Part shown: in pieces, positions 9,729 to 17,668 of the stretch
Position numbering within the stretch: the stretch's first letter is position 1
How the letters are laid out: the number at the start of each line of letters is the position of its first letter
Assembly (NCBI GenBank): GCA_949752735.1
Contig: OX457047.1
Location: forward strand, 2,155,782 to 2,219,781
Direction of reading: 5' to 3'
Length of the DNA: 64,000 nt
Source: Lumbricus terrestris
Lineage: Eukaryota > Annelida > Clitellata > Crassiclitellata > Lumbricidae
Translations under genes and position numbers: made by a program
The notes under the pieces: model-generated
Seen by the model: only the letters and a program-made list of their open reading frames with translations
Databases searched by the model: none
What the model was told of the DNA's origin: nothing

Positions 9729-9753
9729 AAAATATATCGCGTAAATAAAACGA

Positions 9754-10452
9754 ATGGAATACGACGGCATCAAAACAACACAATCACTCTATCCGAAGCT
9801 TCCATCGGCACCGGAAGGAGAAATACATATAGTCACAGGGTCGGCGCAAACCTATCGACTTCAAAAGATTGGCGAAATTAAGAAAGAAATCGAGCAAGTA
9901 CGCGACAAAAGAGCGGCGTTGAGTAAAAAGTACCATAGAAGTGTAAGCGTAATCGGCGCAGTAGGTGGTGTCCTAACAGCGGTCACGATGGGACTCGGAA
10001 TTTCAGGAATCGGATTATTAACCACTATAATCGCAGCGCCCATTGCTATAGCTTTGGAAGGAGCGGCATTAGGCGTGGGGTTGCTAAGTATAATCGGCGT
10101 CTACATCAGTAAAAAGCTTGCTCTGAAGGCGGAGAAGCATGAAAAGATCAAAACGCTAGCCGACGCGAAACTCAACACGATCAGCGACCATATTTCAAAA
10201 GCTCTCATGGACGATAACATTTCAGATCAGGAATATTCATTGATTCTGAGCGAGATTGAAAAATTCAACGATATGAAAGAAGAAATTAGGAGTAATATTA
10301 AAGTTGCGATCGACGCGATGGATGAGGCGACGAAACAATCACTCATCGATCGTGGAAAAGATGAAGCCCGGCAGCACTTTCAATCTATGTTTGAGAAAAA
10401 TAACGAATCTATCAAAAAAACTACTAACGCAAACATACGTGAAAACATGTAG
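9754..10452 (+). CDS. Polinton membrane protein, donor of the duplicated C-terminal module
   Basis: A 232-aa protein: a charged coiled-coil-like region (36-60), a long hydrophobic stretch (64-118) that could span a membrane twice, then a helical module (118-175) with KLNTISDHISKALMDDNISD. It resembles proteins repeatedly found in Polintons of cnidarians and other invertebrates, function unknown. The 118-175 module recurs in the three small genes that follow. The sequence around its stop also forms the first hairpin spacer. Confidence 0.65.
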   Translation: MEYDGIKTTQSLYPKLPSAPEGEIHIVTGSAQTYRLQKIGEIKKEIEQVRDKRAALSKKYHRSVSVIGAVGGVLTAVTMGLGISGIGLLTTIIAAPIAIALEGAALGVGLLSIIGVYISKKLALKAEKHEKIKTLADAKLNTISDHISKALMDDNISDQEYSLILSEIEKFNDMKEEIRSNIKVAIDAMDEATKQSLIDRGKDEARQHFQSMFEKNNESIKKTTNANIRENM

Positions 10453-10606
10453 ACGTATGTCGTTACGTCTGGAAATACGTCTAACATTCGCAAACATACG
10501 TGAAAACATGTAGACGTATGTCGTTACGTCTGGAAATACGTTCAACTTATGTTTTGAAACATGTCAAAAAAACACGTCTGAAATTTTTTTTTTTTACTTA
10601 CTTAAA
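10433..10606. repeat. Duplicated hairpin spacer, unit 1
   Basis: Two direct ~60-bp copies each hold an inverted pair acatacgt / acgtatgt separated by 12 bases (10433-10460 and 10494-10521). They are followed by acttatgttttgaaacatgt, a T-tract and ttaaaATG. The same block recurs, shortened, before each later gene of the array. Confidence 0.8.
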
Positions 10607-10951
10607 ATGTCGTCTATAAAAATCAGTGACCCCGCGAAAATAAAGAAGAATATTCGTGAAAACTTTTCAGTGAGATTAGGCTCGGGACCGCAAGGTATAA
10701 TCGACGAGTATGTCATTAACAAGCTTAAGTCGGAGGTGGAGGAGAACAAAAAGATCAAAAGGATAGCTGACGTGACAATCAACAGGATCTACGACCATAT
10801 TTCAAAAGATCTCATAGACGATAACATTTCAGATGAGGAATATTCGTTGGCGAAGGGCGAGATAGAAGGCATTAGGTTTGATATTAAAGCCGAGATGGAA
10901 AAGGTAGAAAGAAACATGCGATATATGATATGGAGAGGGGAAGGATACTAA
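10607..10951 (+). CDS. Chimeric small protein 1 of the Polinton array
   Basis: A 114-aa protein. The start (MSSIKISDPAK...NIRENF) matches the N-terminus of the gene at 11925. From about residue 33 (IIDEYV...) it matches residues 118-175 of the membrane protein at 9754. It has no hydrophobic segment. Function unknown. Appears translatable, with the ATG directly after ttaaa. Confidence 0.6.
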   Translation: MSSIKISDPAKIKKNIRENFSVRLGSGPQGIIDEYVINKLKSEVEENKKIKRIADVTINRIYDHISKDLIDDNISDEEYSLAKGEIEGIRFDIKAEMEKVERNMRYMIWRGEGY

Positions 10952-11068
10952 AAAAAAGACATACGTGAAAACATGTAGTCGTATGTCGTTACATCAGGAA
11001 ATACGTCCAACTTATGTTTTGAAACATGTCGAAAAACACGTCTGAAAATAATTTTTTTTTCACTTAAA
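10951..11068. repeat. Hairpin spacer, unit 2
   Basis: One copy of the spacer: gacatac (10958-10964) pairs with gtatgtc (10981-10987), then acttatgttttgaaacatgt, a T-run and cttaaaATG. Confidence 0.75.
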
Positions 11069-11452
11069 ATGTCGTTTGTAAAAATAACCGACCCCGCGAA
11101 AAGAGCCGATTTCGTTGTAGAAAATCTGAAAATAATCGATGAACATAATCAAAAAATTTTATGGGGTTTAATAGGTGATTCGGAGATGGGAATTTTAATC
11201 GACAGCTATATCAGTAAAAATCAGATGATGAAAGCTGAGATGTATGAAGAAATCAAAACGCAAGCTGTCGCGAAACTCAACACGATCAGCGACCATATTA
11301 CAAAAGCTCTCCTGGATGATATCATTTCGGTTGAGGAATATTATCTGATTCTAAGCGATATTAAAGAAATTTGGGGTAATAAGATTACAACCATAGCGGA
11401 ATCGTTACGCAATCAAGTAATAAGTCAGGAGGTACTTGCAATCTATGTTTGA
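11069..11452 (+). CDS. Chimeric small protein 2 of the Polinton array
   Basis: A 127-aa protein. The first ten residues (MSFVKITDPA) match the gene at 11925. The C-terminal half (SYISKNQMMKAEMYEEIKT, then KLNTISDHITKALLDD) matches the module of the 9754 protein. The stop is followed by a short copy of that gene's tail (atgtttgagaaaaataacga). Confidence 0.6.
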   Translation: MSFVKITDPAKRADFVVENLKIIDEHNQKILWGLIGDSEMGILIDSYISKNQMMKAEMYEEIKTQAVAKLNTISDHITKALLDDIISVEEYYLILSDIKEIWGNKITTIAESLRNQVISQEVLAIYV

Positions 11453-11535
11453 GAAAAATAACGAATCTGTCTGGAAATACGTCCAACTTATGTTTTAAAA
11501 CACGTCTGAAAACATTTTTTTTTTACTTAATTAAA

Positions 11536-11853
11536 ATGTCGTTTCTAAAAATCAGTGACCCCGCGAAAAGAGAGTTTATCGTTGCGGAATTTCTAAAAAC
11601 AAAGAAGAATATTCATCAAAACTTTTTATCGGAGATATTAGGTGATTCGGGGCTGCAAAATATAATCGATAGCTATATCGGTAAAAGGCTGATGACGAAA
11701 GCTGAGATGCTTGAAACGATGAAATCGCTAGCTGACGTGAAACTCGACGCGAACAACGATCCTATTTCAGATGCTCGCATAGATGATCTCATTTCAGTTG
11801 AGATTGAGTTGATGCTGAGCGAGATTGAAAAATTCAATAACGAGAAAGTCTAA
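11536..11853 (+). CDS. Chimeric small protein 3 of the Polinton array
   Basis: A 105-aa protein. Residues 1-45 (MSFLKISDPAKREFIVAEFL...) are very close to the protein at 11925. Residues 45-100 are a more diverged copy of the 9754 module. The ATG follows ttaattaaa and a T-tract, as in the other array members. Confidence 0.6.
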   Translation: MSFLKISDPAKREFIVAEFLKTKKNIHQNFLSEILGDSGLQNIIDSYIGKRLMTKAEMLETMKSLADVKLDANNDPISDARIDDLISVEIELMLSEIEKFNNEKV

Positions 11854-11924
11854 AAATACATCTAACTTATGTTTTAGAACATGTCTGAAAACACGTCTGA
11901 AAACATTATGTTTCTAATTTTAAA

Positions 11925-12824
11925 ATGTCGTTTGTAAAAATAACCGACCCCGCGAAAAGAGAGTTTATCGTCGGGGAGTTTCTGAAAACAAAGAAGAATA
12001 TTCAACAAAACTTTTTATCGGAGAGATTAGGAGATTCAGGACTGCAGCAAGAATTAACCAAATTGTACAAGCCTATAGTTGATTCCCAATCCGCAATTTC
12101 TAAAGAGCAAAATGCCTTACTATCCGCTATCAAAGAAACCTCAGTAACTACTTCAAACGCGTTACAAGCACTTCCCGCTTCATTACATGGAGTTAAATTT
12201 CCTCAGTATCCCTCGATAGAAGCGTATAGCAACGACCCGATTGAGGACATTAGAACTTTGGAATTAGGGGATATGGCGACTAAGTACCTTCGTCAATACG
12301 CCTCCGATAAAAAAATCACCGACACGACGTTTGGAATAAAAGACAAAAATAAGCAATTCTATATCGGTGACACTCCGATTTCGATTCAAGGAGACGACGT
12401 GACGGTTGGAAATAAGACTTACAGAGGAACACCAGGGCTTTGGGAGTTGTTGACGCTGAAGGAGCCTAACGATACGATATACGATGTTAATGACATGGCT
12501 GATTACGCCGAGATTCTGTACGCGACGAATGCTATAGCACAGTCGAAAAATCCAAACAGACCTAGGTCGTCTTCAGGTGTCAAATGGAAAATTGTCGGGC
12601 CAATATGGGAAAAGAGACCGCGTAGTACAGTGGGTAAAGGCGTAGGTGTAATCGTCATATCCGAAGACCCTAATGTATTGGTGGAACAGCTGGAGTTAAG
12701 AATTCATAGCTTCAGGGTAGGTAATACTGGGGTAAGAAACGAGATCGTAGCGATGTGTGATGCGTTACTGAGACAAGGGGTGTTGAGCAAGGATGCCTAT
12801 AAAAATATAATGTCGACATTATAA
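11925..12824 (+). CDS. Conserved Polinton protein, donor of the duplicated N-terminal module
   Basis: A 299-aa protein starting MSFVKITDPAKREFIVGEFL and containing FYIGDTPISI and GTPGLWELLTL. I recognise this as a widespread Polinton-associated protein in invertebrates. No enzymatic motif is visible and its function is unknown; a virion or scaffold role is inference. Its first ~40 residues are the module found at the start of the three small genes upstream. Confidence 0.65.
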   Translation: MSFVKITDPAKREFIVGEFLKTKKNIQQNFLSERLGDSGLQQELTKLYKPIVDSQSAISKEQNALLSAIKETSVTTSNALQALPASLHGVKFPQYPSIEAYSNDPIEDIRTLELGDMATKYLRQYASDKKITDTTFGIKDKNKQFYIGDTPISIQGDDVTVGNKTYRGTPGLWELLTLKEPNDTIYDVNDMADYAEILYATNAIAQSKNPNRPRSSSGVKWKIVGPIWEKRPRSTVGKGVGVIVISEDPNVLVEQLELRIHSFRVGNTGVRNEIVAMCDALLRQGVLSKDAYKNIMSTL

Positions 12825-12826
12825 AA

Positions 12827-13258
12827 ATGCCGATCGTGAATAGAAGGAGTTACAGGAAGCAATACGTTATCGGTGGATCTGGAATATTTGATACTATTTC
12901 AGGACTTGTCAAAAGACTAGCTACATCGAACGCCGTCAAACAGTTAGCAGCGAGAGCTCTTAGTGCTAGCAAAGACGTGGCGATAGAAATTGGGAAAAAG
13001 GCTATCGATGTTGGGAAAACAGCCGCAACTGACGCCAGTAAAAGATTAGTAGACAAAGCTGCAGCTAAACTGTTTACTGCTCCAAAGAAACCACTTACGC
13101 AAAAAAATATAGACACTTTAGCTCGACTAAGTAGCATCGGGGCGAATCCGGCGGACACTAACATCAATAATCTGATGATGGGGAATGGCTTGAAGAATGT
13201 CCCGTCGATCCAAGATTTAGCACGTACGCTAAACGGCGCGGGAATGAAGGTCGTGTAA
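12827..13258 (+). CDS. Small basic helical Polinton protein (candidate core/minor virion protein)
   Basis: A 143-aa protein with a Gly-rich GGSGIFDTISGLV segment and a long Lys/Ala-rich helix (residues 35-90). It is conserved just before the capsid gene in related elements. The amphipathic helix and basic charge recall adenovirus core and pVI proteins, but homology is not shown. Two bases separate it from the preceding stop, and the ATG follows ttataaaa. Confidence 0.55.
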   Translation: MPIVNRRSYRKQYVIGGSGIFDTISGLVKRLATSNAVKQLAARALSASKDVAIEIGKKAIDVGKTAATDASKRLVDKAAAKLFTAPKKPLTQKNIDTLARLSSIGANPADTNINNLMMGNGLKNVPSIQDLARTLNGAGMKVV

Positions 13259-13282
13259 AAAAAAATATTATTCTACAATAAA

Positions 13283-14572
13283 ATGCAGTCTGATATTCTA
13301 AACTTTACCGAACAACCTCTAATCGATGAGGGTATCGTGCGCTACGAATGGCATGAGTATGAACCGATAACGGGAGCGAATCTAAACACCGCGGGGGAGA
13401 TTAGAATAAACATCGAAACTCAAGATAATTTCAACCATCCAGCGGAATCTTATCTATTATTCGAGGGCAGGTTGTTGAAGGCGGACAACACCGCGTACGC
13501 CGATGCCGATGCTGTAGCCCTTACAAACAATGGACTCATGCATCTGTTCAGTCAGATTTCATATTCCTTATCAAACGATGTAATTGAATCGTTATTTTAC
13601 CCGGGTCAAGCAACTACGATGCTAGGATTACTAAAATACCCAAATGATTTTCAACTAGCTCAAGGTTTGAATCAGCTGTGGTATAAAGACAGTGGCGCGA
13701 CAGCCTCTATAGCTAATAATACGGGTTTCGCTGTTAGACAGTCGTATCTAATTCAAAAACCGGGTGTTAAAGGCACGTTTAGTTTTATCGTTCCATTGAG
13801 GCATATTTTGGGATTTTGTGACGATTACAACAAGATTGTTTATGGTTTTAAACAAACGCTAACTCTTGTTCGTAAAGCCGACGACGACGCAATTTTTCGA
13901 GACGCTGCTGTGGCTGCTGGGAAAGTCAGACTAGACAAAATCTCGTGGTTTATGCCGCATGTAAAGCCGGCTGATATGGAGAAGTTCGAACTGATGAAAA
14001 CGATCGAATCGAAGGCTTCGCTGTCGGTTGGGTACAGGGCACATCAATCCGATACTATAAACGATGACCGCGCGTCTACTTTTACCTGGAAACTTGGCGT
14101 CAAGGCATCATCTGAGAAACCTAGGTACATAATTATAGGTTTTCAAACGGATCGTGACGGCAATCAAACTATGAATCCTTCCGTTTTCGATCATTGTAAT
14201 CTGAAGAACATGTATGTGATGATGAATCAGGACCGATACCCAGCCGTCGACTATAACCTATCATTCCCGAATCAACAGTTCTCGCGAGCGTACCGAGAAG
14301 CGTCCACGTTTAGTAAAAAATTCTATGGAATGAGCGAACTGATAACGCAAAGTAATATCACTCCAGCAGACTTCAAAGATCTGTTCCCAATTATGGTGTT
14401 TGATGTGAGTAAGCAATCAGAGCGTTTGAAGGGCTCGACAGTCGATATCACGATCAAAGCTACTTTTAATGATGTGGTGCCAGCTCGAACGCAAGCTTAT
14501 GCAGTGATAATTTGCGACAAGTTAATCAATTTTCAGTCGGATGGTAATAAAATGAGCGCTGTAATAAAATGA
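13283..14572 (+). CDS. Major capsid protein (double jelly-roll, hexon-like)
   Basis: A 429-aa protein starting MQSDILNFTEQPLIDEGIVR with VRYEWHEYEPI close by. It also contains LMHLFSQISYSLSNDVIES and FSFIVPLRHILGFCDDY, the pattern of the Polinton/adintovirus hexon. It would build the icosahedral shell. The ORF is intact and of family-typical length as I recall it. The TGA stop overlaps the next gene's first possible ATG as ATGA. The ATG follows caataaa. Confidence 0.88.
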   Translation: MQSDILNFTEQPLIDEGIVRYEWHEYEPITGANLNTAGEIRINIETQDNFNHPAESYLLFEGRLLKADNTAYADADAVALTNNGLMHLFSQISYSLSNDVIESLFYPGQATTMLGLLKYPNDFQLAQGLNQLWYKDSGATASIANNTGFAVRQSYLIQKPGVKGTFSFIVPLRHILGFCDDYNKIVYGFKQTLTLVRKADDDAIFRDAAVAAGKVRLDKISWFMPHVKPADMEKFELMKTIESKASLSVGYRAHQSDTINDDRASTFTWKLGVKASSEKPRYIIIGFQTDRDGNQTMNPSVFDHCNLKNMYVMMNQDRYPAVDYNLSFPNQQFSRAYREASTFSKKFYGMSELITQSNITPADFKDLFPIMVFDVSKQSERLKGSTVDITIKATFNDVVPARTQAYAVIICDKLINFQSDGNKMSAVIK

Positions 14573-14607
14573 GCGTTGGGTATTTAAAAAAATATCTTGT
14601 ACTAAAA

Positions 14608-14967
14608 ATGAAACTGATAGAATTGAAAACGTTGGTGAAAGAGCACGGTATCAAAACTTATCTCAACAAGTCCGAACTTATCAATCTATTATGCGAGAAG
14701 GGCGTACTTGAGCGAGATATAGCAGAAATGAAGGTGCCCAGCACGGATCCAAAATATGAGAGATTGAAATATATCAGAAACCAACCAAGACGAGTAGATA
14801 TATTAGACCGTGAAACGGGTAAAGTAAACTCGTATACATCGCTTTACAAGGCGGGTAAAGCACACGGGCAAGAAGCGCGAACAATCTTAGCGTTCGATGG
14901 GCGAGTATGGAGAAATAGATACGAAATTAAAGTCTATGAGAGGAAGGAGGATGACGTGGAAATATAA
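14608..14967 (+). CDS. SAP-domain DNA-binding protein with NUMOD1-like tail
   Basis: A 119-aa protein. The N-terminal 30 residues (LIELKTLVKEHGIKTYLNKS...) match a SAP helix-extension-helix DNA-binding motif. The C-terminal part (ETGKVNSYTSLYKAGKAHG) resembles a NUMOD1-type helix-turn-helix seen near homing endonucleases. An earlier in-frame ATG at 14569 overlaps the capsid stop. The start at 14608 is preferred because SAP begins there and it follows ctaaaa. It converges with the leftward fibre gene 27 bp away. Confidence 0.6.
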   Translation: MKLIELKTLVKEHGIKTYLNKSELINLLCEKGVLERDIAEMKVPSTDPKYERLKYIRNQPRRVDILDRETGKVNSYTSLYKAGKAHGQEARTILAFDGRVWRNRYEIKVYERKEDDVEI

Positions 14968-14993
14968 ATTCAAAACTAAATGTAGTTTCGAAT

Positions 14994-15740
14994 TTAGGGC
15001 CGTAAGTATGAGGCTGAAAAGTCATGGGCTTCAATGTTTACAGCAGCGTTTGCTATAACAGCTATCTCGAGGTAGTCGGTATTAGTTAATCGAACTAGAC
15101 AAGTACCCGATACATTATTATTCGCTCCAGCCGTACCCCCACCACCGAAATCACCTCCACCGCCGGGCATCTTCATGTACACCCTCCCATTTTTGATCAA
15201 GGAAACATTACCAGAAGTTCTAACAGTATCGGCGTGAAATTCCACAAACACCGAAACCATATAACATCCAGCTTTCTTAGGAAAGAATCGTTGCAAATTG
15301 ATGAAACAATTATCCGGATCGAATCTTTTTGTATTAAAATTTACTGTCGTGGAGGTGCTAGCGGGGATAGCCTGAGCAGCGGAGGTGAAAGCACTAAACG
15401 CCGGGCCGAAGAATCGATTGGTAGTGGTTACTGCTGAAGCAATTTGTCCGTCAACATATTTTTTATTTGTCAAATGATTATCGTTGGATGGTACATTATC
15501 GTGATTCGTTATCAAATCTATGGTTTGTCCGTAACTTACAACCTCATCCATTCCAGCATCTGGATTATTCGTTATAGGAAGGCCTATGATGCAGTAGCCA
15601 TTCATATTTAGATCTCCAGTAGCCGGGTTTGCTCCATCTACCCTTAGAAAAGTATTGTTGACTTGGGATAATGTGATACCCCCTGCTATTACTCGTGGCG
15701 CTGTTACACCACCCATTCGTCCAAATATATCAACAGGCAT
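14994..15740 (-). CDS. Fibre-like protein 1 with C1q-like C-terminal domain
   Basis: A 248-aa protein. The N-terminal half is phage-fibre-like (FLRVDGANPATGDLNMNG and NHLTNKKYVD). The C-terminal half, from about residue 110, has the strand spacing of a C1q/TNF-type jelly roll (FPKKAGCYMVSVFVEF, then TDYLEIAVIANAA) and a Gly-rich loop. It probably forms a trimeric receptor-binding fibre, by analogy with adenovirus fibres. It is paralogous to the next gene and shares its first residues MPV-IFG-M. The promoter side reads ttatataaaATG. Confidence 0.65.
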   Translation of the reverse strand: MPVDIFGRMGGVTAPRVIAGGITLSQVNNTFLRVDGANPATGDLNMNGYCIIGLPITNNPDAGMDEVVSYGQTIDLITNHDNVPSNDNHLTNKKYVDGQIASAVTTTNRFFGPAFSAFTSAAQAIPASTSTTVNFNTKRFDPDNCFINLQRFFPKKAGCYMVSVFVEFHADTVRTSGNVSLIKNGRVYMKMPGGGGDFGGGGTAGANNNVSGTCLVRLTNTDYLEIAVIANAAVNIEAHDFSASYLRP

Positions 15741-15769
15741 TTTATATAATAAAGATTTTTTCCCAGTCG

Positions 15770-16495
15770 CTATTGTCGAAGGAATGCGATGGAAAAATCC
15801 TTAGCTACTATACCTACAGCGGCGTGTGAATAAACGCCTATCTCGAGGTAATCGTCCTCGGTTAGATAAAGTATGGTACTACCAGTTGCATTGATAGTTG
15901 AACCTGAGGCACCTACTCCACCCGCAATTTGCATATGCACCCCTCCATTTTTATACAGGTAAACGAAACCCGAAGTAGCAGCACCGAATAAACGAAATTC
16001 TATGTGCGTCGAAACGAGATAGCAGCCGGCTTTGTCAGGAGAGATCTTATTCCATCCTACGCGATGGCGGATATCTCTTTCGAATCTTGCTATATCGAAA
16101 GAAACTTTTGTGTGAGTATTAGCGCTTATTGCTTGCGTAGCTGAAGTGTACATGCTAATCATAGGTCCGATTGCTTTCGTGTCGACATATTTTTCAGCCG
16201 TTGCATCGACGTATTTCTTATTAGTCAAATGATTATCGCTCGACGGTACATAATCGTGATTCATTATCAAATCTATAGCTTGCCCCTGACTTAGAGCCTC
16301 ATCCATTCCTGCATCCGGATTATTCGTTGTAGGTAGACCTTTTATCACATGGCCATTCATATCTAGATCTCCAGTAACAGGGTTTGCTCCATCTCGTCTT
16401 AGAAAAGTATTATCGGCTTGAGTAAGTGTGACACCGCCTGATATTACTCGTGGCGTTGATTCGCTAACCATTTGTCCAAATATGTTTACAGGCAT
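15770..16495 (-). CDS. Fibre-like protein 2 with C1q-like C-terminal domain
   Basis: A 241-aa paralogue of the previous gene. The N-terminal 100 residues are highly similar (FLRRDGANPVTGDLDMNG and NHLTNKKYVD). The C-terminal knob is more diverged but keeps SPDKAGCYLVSTHIEF and DDYLEIGVYSHAA. Conserved shaft with diverging knob is the pattern expected for alternative receptor-binding fibres. Appears intact; ATG follows taataaa. Confidence 0.65.
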   Translation of the reverse strand: MPVNIFGQMVSESTPRVISGGVTLTQADNTFLRRDGANPVTGDLDMNGHVIKGLPTTNNPDAGMDEALSQGQAIDLIMNHDYVPSSDNHLTNKKYVDATAEKYVDTKAIGPMISMYTSATQAISANTHTKVSFDIARFERDIRHRVGWNKISPDKAGCYLVSTHIEFRLFGAATSGFVYLYKNGGVHMQIAGGVGASGSTINATGSTILYLTEDDYLEIGVYSHAAVGIVAKDFSIAFLRQ

Positions 16496-16515
16496 TTTAT
16501 TACGCGATAATATTT

Positions 16516-16950
16516 TTAGTACAATTCATTTATAACTTCTTGAAATTTACAACCATCGTTCATCGTCTTTTTCAAAACGTACAAACATAGATGGCCGCAA
16601 AAGACTTCATTATCCGGTTGAATTCGTTCACTGTTGTAGTAGATGGGGCTGTGTAAATACTTTATCAATTCCAGAGGGGGTGGGAGACCGTAACTATCGA
16701 AATATATTTTATCCTTGCCGTTCTTAAAAAACGAGCACCAATGACTGCCTGACCCATTAGAATCGTCCAAGTTCAGTATCCCACATTCATTCCGTCTAGG
16801 TTTTTTTGGTAGTTCATCTCGTAAGAAAACGCCTCTAAAGTTTGGGATATTCAGCTTCTTCACGGTATCTAATAATTCAATATTCGTTAACGGACGATTC
16901 GGAAGCACTACACCTTCGACGTTTATGTTTTTCACAGTTGCTGAACTCAT
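16516..16950 (-). CDS. Adenain-like cysteine protease (virion maturation)
   Basis: A 144-aa C5/Ulp1-type protease that would cleave capsid and core precursors. The catalytic His70 is in GSGSHWCSF, Asp85 in IYFDSYG, the oxyanion Gln111 in RIQPDNE, and the nucleophile Cys118 in VFCGHLC. The Gln-to-Cys spacing of seven matches adenain. Length is near the Polinton norm, shorter than adenovirus protease. The gene starts one base from the HNH stop, and its ATG follows tgtaaa. Confidence 0.88.
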   Translation of the reverse strand: MSSATVKNINVEGVVLPNRPLTNIELLDTVKKLNIPNFRGVFLRDELPKKPRRNECGILNLDDSNGSGSHWCSFFKNGKDKIYFDSYGLPPPLELIKYLHSPIYYNSERIQPDNEVFCGHLCLYVLKKTMNDGCKFQEVINELY

Positions 16951-16951
16951 T

Positions 16952-17644
16952 TTACATTTCGTCTAAATGTTTTAAAAAATAATACGCTTTTACTTCCTGC
17001 ATAACATACAACCAACGATCTATTTTGTTCGATTTTTGCATATTTTTAAGCGCAAGTAAGGGGCGAATATTCTTCCAATTCATAGCTTTTTGAAGTTCTT
17101 CTTCATCTAGCAAGTTGAATGATGATATTGGCAAAACATGATCATGGTGCCAAAATGAACCGTAATTTTGCATTGTCATACCCTCTTCAAACTGATATTC
17201 AATCCATTTAGAGAATATTTCAAAGTCAAGACCGATTAGTTGCCGTGTTGTTTGTGACTTCGACTTGCCTTTTAATGCATCGCTAAGCCTAGTCCTCATA
17301 CTTTTTAGTAGTTTAAACCCTGGGTCATATTGCTTTCGGGCTTCAGAATACGCATGATTATATTTATATTTACATTTTTTGCATTCATTATCTCTCCCAT
17401 CTTTACAATATCTGTTTTTCACATAATCTGAGATGATCTTTTCTTCCTTACATCGGCCGCAAACTTTTTTATCTTTCGTTTCCCTGATCTCTAGTCTCGA
17501 GTATTTTTGTCTACGTTCCTTCGCTTTGCTATTTTTACACGCTTTACAACAATAATAATACCCGTCCTTTTTTGATTTATCTTTATGAAATTCGTTGAAG
17601 CTTTTTTCCATTTTACATTGGGTACACACTTTTGAGGTTTCCAT
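16952..17644 (-). CDS. HNH endonuclease with two zinc-ribbon modules
   Basis: A 230-aa protein. Two CxxC...CxxC modules (VCTQCKMEKSF...YCCKACKNSK and VCGRCKEEKII...ECKKCKYK) precede an HNH domain: WHHDHVLPISSF, then NWKNIRPLLALKNMQKSNKI. This architecture resembles HNH nucleases of large DNA viruses and phages, often mobile. It lies between protease and polymerase with no visible damage. It may cut DNA during replication or be a selfish homing gene. Which one cannot be told from sequence. Confidence 0.8.
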   Translation of the reverse strand: METSKVCTQCKMEKSFNEFHKDKSKKDGYYYCCKACKNSKAKERRQKYSRLEIRETKDKKVCGRCKEEKIISDYVKNRYCKDGRDNECKKCKYKYNHAYSEARKQYDPGFKLLKSMRTRLSDALKGKSKSQTTRQLIGLDFEIFSKWIEYQFEEGMTMQNYGSFWHHDHVLPISSFNLLDEEELQKAMNWKNIRPLLALKNMQKSNKIDRWLYVMQEVKAYYFLKHLDEM

Positions 17645-17668
17645 TTTATATTATATTTCATCTTTAAC

